Notes: generated from the sequence alone by a model not told the origin. Counted from the first letter of the stretch, positions 49,617 through 61,246 are shown. The stretch is 64,000 bases of DNA from Adiantum capillus-veneris (GCA_014529385.2 CM043962.1:50625405-50689404), one strand, 5' to 3'. Translations and numbers: made by a program.

Positions 49617-52360
49617 ATGCAACTGTGCGACTTGGCACATCTCAATGCTGGAGACCAACTACGAAACCATGGATGCAAGGCAATCAACTTTTGGGTTGAT
49701 GGCCATATTTACCCTTGTGATCCAATGACCAATGCATCACCGCCTTTTCGTAATGTCACTCAGCTATACTGCAATTTATTGGAGATGGGAGAGACAGACT
49801 GTTTGGCTACACTGCTGGAGATTACATTCAGCTTTTTTCAATGAAAGAGGAGCAAAAAAACATCTCTATGCTGCCTATTCTTCATTGCAAGAGAAGTACG
49901 TGAAAGACATTCAGCAGCTCAGAGAGGAATCCAATGAGAAGACGAAGTAGCTTAATGACAAGATGTCAAAGCTTATTACAAAGGCAGAGCATCAAAAAAT
50001 GGAGCAAGGGCGTCGTCTAGACAATTATGTTCAGCTACAACACACTGCATGTAATATGCACCGACAAATCGATCATCTCACACACATTCCATTGGGCTAT
50101 CACATTCGCAAGCGCAAGAGACATGCGATGTTTATGCTATCGTCAAGTGGTGGAGCTCGAAAGAAACGTATCCGTCAAACTTGGTAGGAATACAAATGCA
50201 AGCTTCTAATTTCGTACATTTTTTGTAGGTTGCTGTAATATTATTTCAATATGCAGGAACTTGGATCGGATGATGATGGGAATCGATTCCAATGCTAAAA
50301 CGATCAGACATACTCTGCTGCAACATATCATCAAACCAAAGGAGTTGGTGGAGCTATTGGATGAGCCATCCAATGCTGTCATTGCTAAATTTTTGCACCA
50401 TAAGTATTTCAGTGAGTTGAAGAACATTGTTTCACCTCAGGAGATGATGGAGATGTGTGACAGCGCAGGAATAAGTTTCAAGGCCTACGAAGCTTTGTAT
50501 AGGCTTGTCACACTAGGTCACAGAGAAAAAGGTTTGTTTAGGTTGTTGCCAACGCCTTACAGTGTTAGCGTCGCAAAAAGGTGCACCAATAATGATGTTG
50601 CAAGCTTGTTGGGTGGATTTCAATATGTGGAGGATGTCCTGCCACTAGAAGAGAACAAATCTTTTTGTTTAAACGAGTTCAATAATGTCTATGTTGACTT
50701 ATTGAAGCTCCAAGAGTCAATGATCAGATTTTATGGGTTGACACAGGAAGAGTGTGATGGCAAAGTTATATTTGTCATGAAACTTGATGAGTGCCAGATT
50801 GTCAAAGGTCAACGGCTCGAAAGGGTAAGCGTTACGCTTATGAACAGAGCCTTGGTGGGCGTTAATGTTGATCTAAATTCCATCAAGAAGGGAAACACTT
50901 GTTTAGGTGTTCAAACCGAGAAGAATATTTGGTGGTTGGCAGTTTTTCATCTCCCACATGAGACACATGAGTCTCTCAAATGGTATTTTAATCACACCCC
51001 AATCGTTGACGTCATTCGGCAACAACAAGAAGGACAACGATTGCAGGTTTCAGGTCTGGGTACGTTCCAAGTGGGAGTGGCATTTGGCAGGAGACTTGAA
51101 AACTTTCAAGTGTATGTTAGGATGCAAGCAAGGTGCAATGACCCTCTTTCCATGCATTTATTGCTGCCACAGTAAAGTCTCATTAGGAACTGAGGGCAAG
51201 GGTAAGGGTAAGGGTAAGGGTGGCAAAGCTACATTCAACTCTGTGAAAGGTAAGGGTAAGGGTAAGGGTGGAAAAGCTGCAGTCAATTCTGCAAAAGGTG
51301 TGACCACTACACAAACAATGGGTAAAGCACTCCAACAATGGTTTCAAGGTATCCTCAGTTGTAACTAGGGTGTACCTATGATCCAAATTGGGATCCTATT
51401 CTACCGATTCCTCTGATAAATGTGCATGTGTGCACTCTTCATGCCCGTTTACGAATTCTTGACAAGTTGCTGATGCTCCATATTAATTATGCTTGGAATA
51501 TGGAGCCTGCAGAAAGAAGGGAAGAGTGTATCAGAGAACTTGAATCTATTCTATCAAGCGTTGGCCTTCATGGCGGTGCAGTAGAGCTATCAAAGGATAG
51601 GAAGGCATCTGTAAGTACACAGGATCGTCCTAATAAAATATGTATGGGTGGTAGTAAAGCTAGGCATATGCTTTCAGACTATTCTAACTCTCAAAGTCCC
51701 AATGAGTTTCAATTGTGGAAAAAGGTGTGTGACATTACTACCTACAGAGGTAACGAAGCAGCCCTAGGAATTAAGCGTGCTCGTCTGTGGCAGTCTGTAG
51801 ATGATATTTTTTGTTTGCTTGAAAAGGAAAATCTAACTTCTGTTGAGATATCCACTTTAAAGTTTGTAATCAATAGTTTCACAACGCAAATGGTGGATGC
51901 CTGGGGGGAGACACACATAACACATTACATGGTGGGTTGAACACTTTGTCTTTGGATTAAAAAAAACATCAGTGTTTGAAGGTTTATATTTTTGCAGCAT
52001 ATGCTTTTTGCTCATAGCTCATTTTTTCTCAACACATTCGGCTCATTGGGCATCTAGAGTAGCCAAGGAATGGAGCGCTCACACTATCAAGCAAAAGCAG
52101 TGTATTTTAAAAATACAAGGCATGGAGGTGGGAGAAAAAAGAGCAATGCCCTGCACGGAATGTTCAATTGGTTCTACAGAGTTTTAGCGGGAAGAGAAAG
52201 GAAGAAGACTAGAGTGCAAAGAAGCTTGAAATGCAGAATAGAGAAAGTGGTTAGCGTGAGGCGATCGCAATCATATCATGCTTCTAGTGCAAAAGATCAA
52301 TTTCGACGGTGGTTGGCGACAAGGCGACGAAATGGCAGACGTTGGGTGGAAAATCAATAA
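49617..52360 (+). pseudogene. transposase-like gene, D-D-CxxC-E type
   Basis: Three exons inferred: about 49617-50183, 50257-51931 and 51998-52360, with introns 50184-50256 (73 bp) and 51932-51997 (66 bp), both GT-AG and keeping frame. Candidate catalytic residues are Asp in FVMKLDE (50786), Asp in LAGDLKTFKC (51093) and Glu in SQGMERSHYQAK (52073). A CIYC pair (51153-51164) follows the second Asp, the arrangement of a zinc insertion as in RAG1-like and related RNase H-fold transposases. CTLHARLRI and TRHGGG are other conserved-looking stretches. Defects: frameshift near 49845, TAG at about 49948, frameshift near 51040, disruption at about 51366-51400, TAG at 52055. The 5' start is unsure. 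Two GKGKGKGG repeats lie after the CIYC motif. Confidence 0.68.
51195..51300 (+). repeat. two Gly-Lys repeats in the transposase-like gene
   Basis: AAGGGT hexamers (four, then about three) code for Gly-Lys runs, each followed by a similar A-T/V-N-S-x-K-G stretch, making two units of about 63 bp. The hexamer resembles telomere-type DNA but is coding here. Confidence 0.8.
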
Positions 52361-52615
52361 ATTTCTGACACTAACCATTCCCATATTAAGCTTACATTGT
52401 AATGCCACGTGATTTGTTGATGCCCAATCACTGGTTTCATGTAACAAATTTCGACAATTGTGGATTTTTAATGGTATTATTGAGTTTTTAAGTTTGTTTT
52501 TTAAAATTAGTGCTACATAAGTCAAAACTCAAACTTGAAGTTCATTTCTTGTTTGCACATTCTAGAAGATCTACTCGAGCACAAACGCACAGGCACTCAC
52601 ATCTTGCACCACATG
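52361..52615. other. intergenic gap between transposase and H3-like gene
   Basis: AT-rich, about 250 bp, no motif recognised. Likely 3' UTR plus promoter of the next gene. Confidence 0.4.
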
Positions 52616-53787
52616 GATGATTCACACGAGAAGGTTGGCACTACGCAGAATACCACCACAACCACTCACACCATAGAAAATCCACAGCCGGAAATCCATG
52701 CAGAATCCACGGCTTCAAATCCACATCCTCAACCACAAGTGGATAACCCAGTGTCCTAGCCTGCTCCAAACACCCAAGAGCCTCCCCAACCATCAAATCC
52801 AGATGATCAAAGCAACATGCGACACATATTTGGAGGTCTTGATGATTTAACCCATGCCACTCGCACACCTCTTCCAGATCCCCCACCAATTTCACCTCTT
52901 CGCAGAGCAACACAATAAACAGAACAGGTATATCTAAGTCCGCTTCAAAACCCACCGCCATCGCCTCCTGCCACAACCACTGGTGCTTAGGCCACCCCAC
53001 ATACTACACCGCAAAAGTTTCCGTGAATCAAAGAAAGAGTAATCGAGGTAATACCAGGCGATCCGGTATCTAAAGAAAAAGAGGCCAAGAAGAGGAAAAG
53101 ACAAAGGGAGAGGGAAAAGAAAGAGGCAGCTAAAAAGAAAGCCCTGGTAGCACAAGAAGAGCAAAGAAGACAGAGAGAGCAGGAGGAAAGGCAGAGAGCT
53201 GAGGTCGAGAGAGCTCATTTGGCCAACTTACAAGCATGAGCAGAGGCAGAGAAGAAGGTGTCAGAAGATAGAGCTCAAGCCACCCAACAAGCAAAGTCTG
53301 GGAGCTCAAAGCCTTCAAAAATCCCTCAGAGAGCCAAGCAATGTGCAAAAAGAAAAAGAGACAAGTTGCACCAGAAGAGCAGCAAACCCAAGAGGAGAGG
53401 AGGAAAAAATACAAAGATGATCCTCCTCAATGGGCTAGGCAGGAGGCTCCTCCACCACCACCAACAACACAGAAAAATCAAAGATGGAGGCCAGGCACAG
53501 TGGCTTTGCGTGAGATCTAGAAATACCAAAAGAGCACTGAGTCAATCATACCCAAAGCGACCTTCTCTCGGGTGATGAGAGAGATGATAGATGAATACAA
53601 TGATTCCATTACAAGAATACAACGTGCAGCTTTACTGGCCTTACAGGATGCCGTTGAAGACATTTTGGTGCAGCTTTTTCAAGATGGCGTCTCCTGTATG
53701 GCGCATGCAAAGCGTGTAACTTTAAAAAATACGGATTTAGCCTTAGCACTAAATTTAAGAAATGAAGGATGCCTTCATAAGATGTAG
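52616..53787 (+). pseudogene. histone H3-like protein with long charged tail
   Basis: The C-terminal ~100 codons (53485-53787) are a histone H3 fold: RPGTVALREI, KYQKSTE, then VMREM, ALLALQDAVEDILVQLF and HAKRVTLKNTDLALAL. They align with H3 from the alphaN helix to the end of alpha3. LALQxAxED and RVTL, and IIP after KYQKSTE, recall plant centromeric H3; KYQKSTE is the canonical H3 form. The tail is not an H3 tail: it has a Thr/Pro-rich start (MDDSHEKVGTTQ), a Lys/Glu/Arg coiled stretch (about 53060-53240) and a Pro-rich linker. Stops at 52757, 52917, 52987, 53024, 53237 and 53518 and a frameshift near 53346-53364 show decay. The 5' start is inferred. Confidence 0.85.
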
Positions 53788-53950
53788 TTTATCCCATGTA
53801 CTCTCTCTTCATGAGATTTGTAATCTTTCTCTATAATATCAACTGGCGAATTTCTACCATTCCGAGCAATTGTTCAATTTTAATTTGTACATTGTTTTTA
53901 TATGTATTTGAATTTTTGGATATGTTTAATTAAAGTTAACCACCATGGCT

Positions 53951-54275
53951 CCATTTTAGCCAACTGAGGCACACACGTGCACAGAACCTCGAATATGTAG
54001 GCACCAGGTGGCCGGGAGTGGCGTCTCGGAGATAATTTTGTGCAACGGGGTGATGAGGGGGACGTACGGGCTCAAGAAGGGCATGTGACGCATCAGCGGC
54101 ACCCGGCGGAGTCGAAGGGTGCAAAAAAAGCCTCTGTGTGCCACGGCGCGCAGGGAGAAATTCCACCACTGGCAGAATTGCTCCCTGCGCGCTGTGGCGC
54201 AGAGGAGCTTTTTTTGCACCCTCCGACCCCGCCCGACGCCACCGATGTGTCACATACCCTTCTTGAGCCCGTACG

Positions 54276-54308
<33 letters not shown>

Positions 54309-54413
54309 ATTGCCCCGTTTCGCAAAATTATCTCTGAGATGCTCCTCCAGACCGCCCGGTGCCTGCATGTTCGAGGTTCTGTGCACGTGTGTGCCTCGGC
54401 GGGCAAAAATGGA
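53951..54413. repeat. 460-bp long inverted repeat (hairpin) with C33
   Basis: The left arm (53951 to about 54170) and right arm (about 54180-54413) are inverted copies, about 220-230 bp each, with a very short loop. Shared blocks include GGCACACACGTGCACAGAAC, GGGTGCAAAAAAAGC and GCGCGCAGGGAG. The right arm has a run of 33 C (54276-54308) where the left has a short G-rich stretch. It lies between the 3' ends of convergent genes. It may be a foldback element or an intrinsic part of the transposon. Confidence 0.9.
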
Positions 54414-54493
54414 AATTATTGGACAATATGAATAAAAAAACAAGTATTGAATGGTGAAAAAAACATTTATTCTTTATTGATTCGAATATTACA

Positions 54494-56001
54494 TCATGGT
54501 CGATTGGTGTTTCTACGAATTACATATTTGGGTAATGGGCGAATGGCTGACTTGACACCAAGGGATTTTACAATTTCCTTTGGGTTTGTCAACCCTTGAA
54601 GTAGGCTCAAGGCGCAGTGGGAGAGGACCGAGCCTGAGTGTTTGCCTGGAAAGGCATACAATGCTGCCTCTAGATCCACCGATATATATTTATGAGCGTT
54701 TAAGGTGAGAGAATCTTCAGCGAGTATGCCACTTAATGCTTTACACTTTAGCATCTCTACAGAACCATTCTTGGAGAACACTGTGTGAGCAACTCTAAGA
54801 ATCGATGGCCCCATATGGCTCAGGTAGTGGCAAAGAGAACTATCTCTACCCGTGGAGACGTTGCGCAAGCCTCCAGTACGCATTGCAAACTTATCAACAT
54901 GATAAGCTGTCTGCAAAGCATTTTAATTGATATTAACACTTGTAGTAAGGAATACTAGAAATTCTACCAGGTTTAGATTTATTTACCTCAATTTTTTCAT
55001 CCCTGTCTTCAAGATTTTTCTTTGTAAGATCGATGCTAGATCGATCATCTCTACTAATTGCAATCAGTGGTTTGTGTGGATGAAATGCGCTATCTGGTAC
55101 GCTTTCATAGAAAGAGACACATGATTTTATTTCTACTAGTGTACTTGCTACTGCTTGCACCAATTGTTGTTCGTTTTCACTAGGGAAGAAGGAGAGGCTT
55201 GTTGAGAGATCTTGGTCTTCGAAATCAGTTTGAAAATTGACTTTCTCTTCCTTCCCACTGGGATCCTTCAGGCCCGCATAGATAGCAAGCAATGCAAGTG
55301 ACTCATCTTCTCTGAGTCCTAACGTTTTGGCAATGTCGTCAAGGAACAGAAACTGACAATCATCCACCACCACTGGATGCAAAGTGAGAATTTGGAGGTC
55401 CGGATCTCTTCCAACACCTCATCTCCCTCTATCATTTGATCTTCCTCCTTAGTGGTGTTGGGATCTTGCATGAGTACGAGTGCCATAGATGCTTCGACCT
55501 GCTCATCTATCTCTTCGATAACTTCATTTGATTCCTCCACAATGGTCACAGGAGGTCTTTGGTTGACTTTTCCTTTGATTTTCCCTTGTCCATGCCCTCA
55601 AGCACAAGTAATGTTAGAACCATGTCCCATGAAATAAATTGGGTGCCTATGCACCCCATGCCCAAATCCATGAGATCATCCTCATCCTCTGTCTTGAAGT
55701 CCCGTTCCATGAGGCCTTTAATAAACCTCAACAAGCGAAACCGGAAGTTTTTGTCAGCCGCATAGAGATGCTTCAAGAAATCCATTGGCAACCATGCCGT
55801 GTCGGATCCCTCAAAGATTATGGCATATTCCTCCATGTGCTGCACCAAGTAGTCAAGAAATCTTCTGAATGCCTCTGCATGAAGGTTGGCAGTGGCCTGC
55901 ATGTCAATTGTCCCCTCGAAGACACTGAGTAGTTCATGTGCTCAATCTGCAAGTCCTACCCTTTTTAATTGTGTGAGAAGTGCATCAGTAGATGTTGCCA
56001 T
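54494..56001 (-). pseudogene. unidentified two-exon transposon gene, minus strand
   Basis: Begins MATSTDALLTQLKRVGLAD at 56001, then TGA, then a good frame with HAEAFRRFLDYLVQHMEEY and FRFRLLRFIKGLMERDFKTED. Shifts near 55550 and 55385 lead to DDIAKTLGLREDESLALLAIY, an acidic stretch and SRDDRSSIDLTKKN. An intron at 54911-54986 (76 bp, GT-AG) joins the last exon (TAYHVDKFAMRTGGLRNVS to the stop at 54494). The protein is mostly helical and acidic with no recognised domain. It is probably an accessory protein of the transposon. Confidence 0.55.
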
Positions 56002-56328
56002 GGGTTCGTTCGCGAAGAAGATGCGAAGAGAGGTTAGAGCTAGAGTTTTGTGAATGTGAGAAATGAAGTTTAAAAACTAGAAAGTCACTTATATACCCAA
56101 AGTCACTTTTTTAAAAGCACTTAAATTAATGTCAAAATAACTTAAAACTTTTATTTTAAACAAAATCACGCGACAAAGCATTGAAAAACACCAACATTGA
56201 AAACATTTGTGCTCCACAACAAATAAATTGCACGTTTCAATCGAAAACTTGAACAAGCTGAGAATAAACAAGTATGCACAGAAACGAGATTCAAAACACC
56301 GTATGTATTAATGTGGACAAAATCCATG

Positions 56329-57735
56329 TCAGTTACAAGCTTTTACAAAAATACATCGCGGAAAAGGAATGTTCTCACACAGAACGCTCTTCTCTTTCCT
56401 GGAGCGAACAATCTTTTCATTGATTACAAAGAGATATTGTTTGGGCAAGGTATATCTGAGATTAAGATACTCGCGAAGGTGACTAAGATGCCAGTCATTG
56501 TTCACTGTAATGTGGTGCACTACATCGTCGTGGAGATGTATTTGCAGGTCAATTGATTCTCTAGCAGCAACCTCAGAGTCTAGTAGCTCCCATTCTCCCA
56601 TCGTCAGCTTTCATCTTCTATAGGGAAAGATCATCGACAAGCTTTGCTTTGCAATATGGTATCTGAACACCACCTTGTCAGCAACTACAGAGCACTTGAT
56701 TCTATCTCCTTGGTGGTTGACCACCTTAGTTTCCCATCCAGCTGCAAGAAAGCCGTTGATCACACTTCCCCCTTTGCAAGTCCACATTGTTGGTGTCATG
56801 TGAACACTCTGAAGTCGAAATATAAACACAAACACATGAAGAGACATAAACCATGTTACCGTGGCTTTATGGGAACCATGGGTGCACTTCATTGCTGCTT
56901 GCACATCCACCTCAATTTTCCTTTTGGTTGCTGCGATCAAGGCACTGTCTGGCTTAGGCCATTCCAAACTCTCCAAGGTTGGTGAGTGAACCAGAGATAG
57001 ATCACCATATCCATTTCGCCTAGGTGTGACATAAGTATGATCATAAAAAAAAATGTCACGTGAGGCAAGCTCAGAGGACTGACAACCAACATAGAGCAAT
57101 TTGTTGGATGGCCTCAAAAGTTCCAGTGAAGGACTCTATTGGCTCCCACTCTACAAAATTGGATGGAAAAACATATGTAAACATGAACAAAAAGCAATGG
57201 AAATCTTACAGTCATCTAAAGCAACACACAAGGCAGAAATACTAAATAGATAACCGAAAAACTTGCAAGAGGAGTAAAAATTACAATTTGCAGGAAACCT
57301 TGATGGAGCCACTGTTGTCTCTAGCTTCGATTGTGAAGCAACATACACATGCTACACCTTCACAAGCCTCTTGCCGTCTTGTGTTTTTTTGAACTCCATG
57401 ATTCTTCCCTTCCAATGGTGTGCTTGAGAAGCCATGTGTCTCCTTGAGACCTTGTGTGCACCTCTTGAGCTAGGCTGCATTGTCACCCACATCATTCGTT
57501 TTAACTCCATCGTCACCCAATATCCATTGTCGTCTTGTACATTGCTGCATGAAATGGAGTCAATGACACTCCTAGGTCGTCGAGTACCTGATGATGCCAT
57601 GGGAAATAGTGGCACAACCTGCACACAAACACTTATGATTAGACATTGCACATCCATGTTCTCAGCTGTATAAAGAGCAGGAATCTTGATGGTACACAAA
57701 GGTGAAGGATTCCACTTACTTCTATACTGTTCCAC
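56329..57735 (-). pseudogene. unidentified multi-exon transposon gene, minus strand
   Basis: Exon-like pieces: 57735-57352 (MASSGTRRPRSVIDS from about 57600, WVTMELKRMMWVTMQPSSRG), then a part from about 57140 to 56611 (YGDLSLVHSPTLESLEWPKPD, MWTCKGGSVINGFLAAGWETK), and 56601-56329 (NDWHLSHLREYLNLRYTLPK, YLFVINEKIVRSRKEKS). The last stretch resembles a small ubiquitin-like or CIDE-like fold only in general pattern. A 51-bp GT-AG intron near 56870-56820 is possible. The gene model is incomplete and its function unknown. Confidence 0.45.
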
Positions 57736-58354
57736 CTGCTTGTTGTCTTAATGTGGAAGAAATGCTGCAAAGCTTGAGAGGGAAGTAGATCCTCTCTAGA
57801 GAGCTTAATGCAAGAAACCTATTGAGGAAAAGAAAGAGGGATGATGTAGCAGAAGGATATGTTGTAGACTTCAGCTTTAGCTAGAGGTGTTTAGTGAAGC
57901 CCATGGAGTAATGGAGAACTTCAGTCTGAGGAGAATGCAGCCCTCAAGAATGCAGTAAGCTTGAGGAGGGAAAGGAGGTTCAAACTTCTACTGCAGAGCT
58001 TTTGGGAGGGAAAACTGAAAGGAAGGAAAGAGAAACAAGGTGAAGTGAAGAGAAGTGAGAGATGGTACAGTAGAGAGAGAGAGAGAGGGAGGGAATGATC
58101 AGCACGTTTTTGGAGGGGACCCCTTTTAGGAGAGAGGGGGGAGAAACTAGCAGCTAGTAGAGAGAGAAAGGATTGGTTTTTACTCAACTATTTAGAGAAA
58201 AGTTTAATTTTTTGAATTTATAAGAGATTTTCTCTTTGTAGTTTATAAAAGAGTACAAGTTTGACCACTTACTTTTAGGCCCTGCCATACCCACCATTTC
58301 AGTCCACATGGCATCCACCCATTTGCCCCTTCCATAATCTCCTTTTTAATCCCA
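57736..58354. other. upstream region of the minus-strand gene set
   Basis: Purine-rich sequence with (GA)n at 58074-58088 and a TTTATAA-rich stretch near 58220-58250. It probably holds promoter and 5' UTR of the minus-strand gene, mirroring the left subterminal region. Confidence 0.4.
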
Positions 58355-58398
58355 TGGCAAATAAAGAGGCCACCTTAGACCCCATTCCCTTCCTAATG
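58355..58398 (-). repeat. right terminal inverted repeat
   Basis: Reverse complement begins CATTAGGAAG and includes GGCCTCTTTATTTGCCA. Confidence 0.75.
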
Positions 58399-59500
58399 AT
58401 TTGAATGTCTACACAGAGAGTTTCTCCCTACCAAGGTTTGAGCACATTACCAACCCGGAATGTTGTAACCTTGATGCAAGTCTACTAACAAGTTTTTTCC
58501 TACTATAATAAAAGACCAACAAGGTATACAACACATCATGGAGCCGCAACTACAACCTTTGCCTGGGCATTGACATATCCACATGGGCAAATGATCGACC
58601 ATCCAACTTACATCCATGATTTTGTCACCAAATTGCAAATGAAGTCGCCCAACATTGCGGGGGGTGAGATGCTAACCAGGATAATCGATGAGGCAATTGA
58701 CACCAAGGATGGTTGAAGCCAGGGCCATCTCAAAATGAGTGGCTACAACATGAGTCAATAGGGTCTGATGATGAGGACAAGGAAAATAGACCTGCACCAC
58801 CCTCTCACTAAGAATTGGGGGCAGAACATTGGAAAGGGTGCCCAGAGAGATGAGGCAAACTTCAAGGCAACAAAAATAAGTGGAAAGGAAGAAAGAGCCT
58901 TGCAAGAATTGAAGCAGGAAGTCAAGGACCTCAGAACGACAGCTGAGATACAAGCCAGAGAGCTGGAAAGAGCTAAAAGGGGCAAGTTAGTAGCAACCAC
59001 TTTAGCCAAAGCTCAACCAAGTGTGGAGTTAGAAACTCTCAGGAAGGAGTTAGATATGGAAAGAAAGAAAAAATTTATGATCACTGAAGGTGCAATCAAA
59101 AGTGAGGAAGCATTGAGACAACAGTTAGAGGATGCTTAAAGGCAATCGAAAGTCAGAGCTACAAAAGAAGATATAGAAGTTGAAGAAGTTTTTGGCATAA
59201 TGCAAGAGAATGAGAGATTACACAATCAGATAATAGAGCTACAGATAGCCCTTGCACAAATGCCAACAAGCACCAATGAAATCCAAAGACTAGAGGCTGA
59301 GAACAGCCATATGGCCAGCCAAGTTGCTGCCTTACAGGTTGAGGCACTCAATCAGAAAATAATTCTTGAAGTACATGTAACCCAACCACCTCCCTTGTCC
59401 ACTAGATTGGAAGATTTGCCATCTGCATATGCTGAGGAAGGTGACAAAGAAAAAAATATGCCTAAGCAGGATGTCCCTATTGATGCATATGTGCTAGAGA

Positions 59501-59531
<31 letters not shown>

Positions 59532-59547
59532 TGCGATTGAGCATTGA
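58399..59547 (+). pseudogene. aORF-like gene, 3' part after the transposon
   Basis: Plus-strand frame with HGAATTTFAWALTYPHGQMI, then PTYIHDFVTKLQMKSPNIAG (about 58545-58660). This aligns with PPGAIATTFTWAMQ..AAYIHDNLVKMGNKNPTYI of the gypsy aORF near 5200. Then comes a coiled coil in 58768-59139 and 59200-59547 (EERALQELKQEVKDLRTT; EIQRLEAENSHMASQVAAL). Stops at about 58711, 58758 and 59137 interrupt it. It ends with a (GA)n-coded RERERE. This is the third aORF homologue in the window and suggests a former related LTR element here. Confidence 0.68.
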
Positions 59548-60472
59548 TGGCAATGTTGGCGACAAGAATGAGGTGATCGAGTAGCGTACGCATGCTTCTT
59601 CTTCTTTGTGGACATGAGGATCATTCATCAATAGTGGTACAGGTTGGTGAGTGACACATTGATCATCTATGTTGAGCTTTTCAATTTGTAATTGTGTGCT
59701 TGGAGACTGTGGCTTGCTCACGGCGCATAGGATGTCCCTTGATATTGACAACCATCTAAATTTTAGTTTGAAGGTGGAGGTGCGCTTTCTAACATGTAAT
59801 GACCTTAATTGCATTTACAAGAATATACCTTGGAGCATCTCCGCTCATATATCCTAGCTCATGGACATTTCCACAAATGGGTAGTTGGCTCTTGATTCAT
59901 TCTTGACTATTATTAATTAGACCTGCTATGTTTCCTTGTGTATATGGTCTACCATCTATATAAAATCTCCGGCCCTTATGGTAAGTAATGCCTCTCTCTA
60001 GAAGAAATGTTGCATTGAGCCACAAACCATAAGTGCTCATGCCATGGATGTAGTGCACCAGGTGATGTCATGGACCCCATTGATATATGGGTCCCCAAAA
60101 GCACATAAGGGGCACCTCTAGATTTTGTGAAACCTGTAGATCTTATGCAATGAATAAATCACATCCTTTGTCTAGGATGCTCAAAGGAGCTATCATATAA
60201 TGGGCACCCAATATATAGGAAAAAACTTCTCCATCTCTAGAAAGCAATCGTCCATCCCATTCTCCATAATAGTGCCTCCTTTTGTACATCTAAATCGGAG
60301 ATTATAGATGAGCAGGAAACTCAACATTGCGAGCCGACTTGCTTTCTAGGCCAGGAGGCAAGGGCTATTGCAAGCATCTATTGGCAATTTATTGATTGCT
60401 GGGCCAAGCCATGTGCAAGAATTATGGCCCTCTTGATTGTGTGTGGCTTCCTCATTATCATCTAGGAAAGCA
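59548..60472. other. unassigned sequence
   Basis: No recognised coding or element ends. A half-palindrome-like CATAGGATGTC lies near 59727; this may be chance. Confidence 0.4.
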
Positions 60473-60530
60473 TGTTCCTACATGTGAAATGTTATTTGTA
60501 TTATTTTCATGCCAAAGCATATATTATTTT

Positions 60531-60650
60531 CAATGGCTTTAGCACTTCAAAAGAAGAAGTAGTTTACAAAGGGATTAAACCCCAGCCACTCAATGGCTTT
60601 AGCACTTCAAAAGAAGAAGTAGTTTACAAAGGGATTAAACCCTTAATAGA
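60531..60650. repeat. 60-bp tandem duplication
   Basis: The unit starting CAATGGCTTTAGCACTTC is repeated twice (60531-60590 and 60591-60650), nearly perfectly, inside the proposed copia LTR. Confidence 0.9.
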
Positions 60651-60739
60651 GCTCCCGCCTAGCTTCACTCTCACCGCCTCACACTCACCTTGTTGCATCA
60701 ACTTCACACTCTATGAAATGTGTGTAGAAATGGCCTCCT

Positions 60740-60748
60740 TTTATAGGC
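60740..60748 (-). promoter_or_regulatory. TATA box of the copia LTR
   Basis: CTATAAAAG on the minus strand, about 490 bp from the LTR's inner end. Position fits U3. Confidence 0.5.
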
Positions 60749-60884
60749 CAAAAGGGCTGCCCTCTCTTATGAAAGGCAGCCATGTGTAGCCGCCCTTGTG
60801 CGAATAAGTCCAAATCGGACCCTCCAATCCGTCCATGTGTGGCCGCCCTTGAGAAGACAAGTCCGCTTTTGAATTCGGCCACCG

Positions 60885-61010
60885 GCCATTGAATTCGGCC
60901 ACCGGCCACCGGCCATTGACTTCCGACCACCGACCACCGGCCATTGACTACCGGCCACCGGCCAACCGACCTGTTGTTTTCCGACCACTTTCCGGCCGCC
61001 GTCCGGCCAT
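60885..61010. repeat. CCGGCCA-rich imperfect repeats
   Basis: Units like GGCCACCGGCCATTGA and CCGACCACCGACC are repeated in a GC-rich block inside the LTR. Confidence 0.7.
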
Positions 61011-61235
61011 AATATTCCGACGAAAATGAATATTTCAGCGAGGGAAAAAAAAAGTCTCGGGGGCCTTCGCCCCCAAGGCCCCTAAAGTTGCCCCTGATTC
61101 TTGTCCATGAAAATTTTGGTTTCCGGTGAGTGATTTTCCTTCACGCACGATGGCTTCTCCTCATAATGGGGGCCTTACAAATGTGCGCTTTTACCACAGA
61201 AAATTACAAGGGTAAATTAGGCTCCATACTTAACA

Positions 61236-61246
61236 ATCTCCCACTT
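61236..61246 (-). promoter_or_regulatory. copia polypurine tract
   Basis: AAGTGGGAGAT on the minus strand directly before TGTTAAG. This is the usual copia PPT/LTR junction (AGTGGGAGATTGTT). Confidence 0.85.

Larger units (their letters stand above)
60473..61235 (-). repeat. copia-type LTR
   Basis: The inner end is clear: on the minus strand AAGTGGGAGAT (PPT) is followed by TGTTAAGTATGGAG from 61235. The outer end is proposed at 60473 (TGTTCC on the plus strand), giving inverted TGTT/AACA ends, but no target duplication was found. A minus-strand TATA box (CCTATAAAAGG, about 60738-60748) and a 60-bp tandem duplication fit an LTR. Confidence 0.55.

Noticed and set aside
51195-51270. Telomere-like GGGTAA hexamers
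   Set aside because: Only a few units, in frame within the transposase-like gene and coding for Gly-Lys; plant telomeres use TTTAGGG. Not an interstitial telomere.
53951-54413. Overlapping ORFs on both strands with poly-Gly or poly-Pro (54040-54435, 53936-54406)
   Set aside because: They come from the inverted repeat and the C33 run and have no domain.
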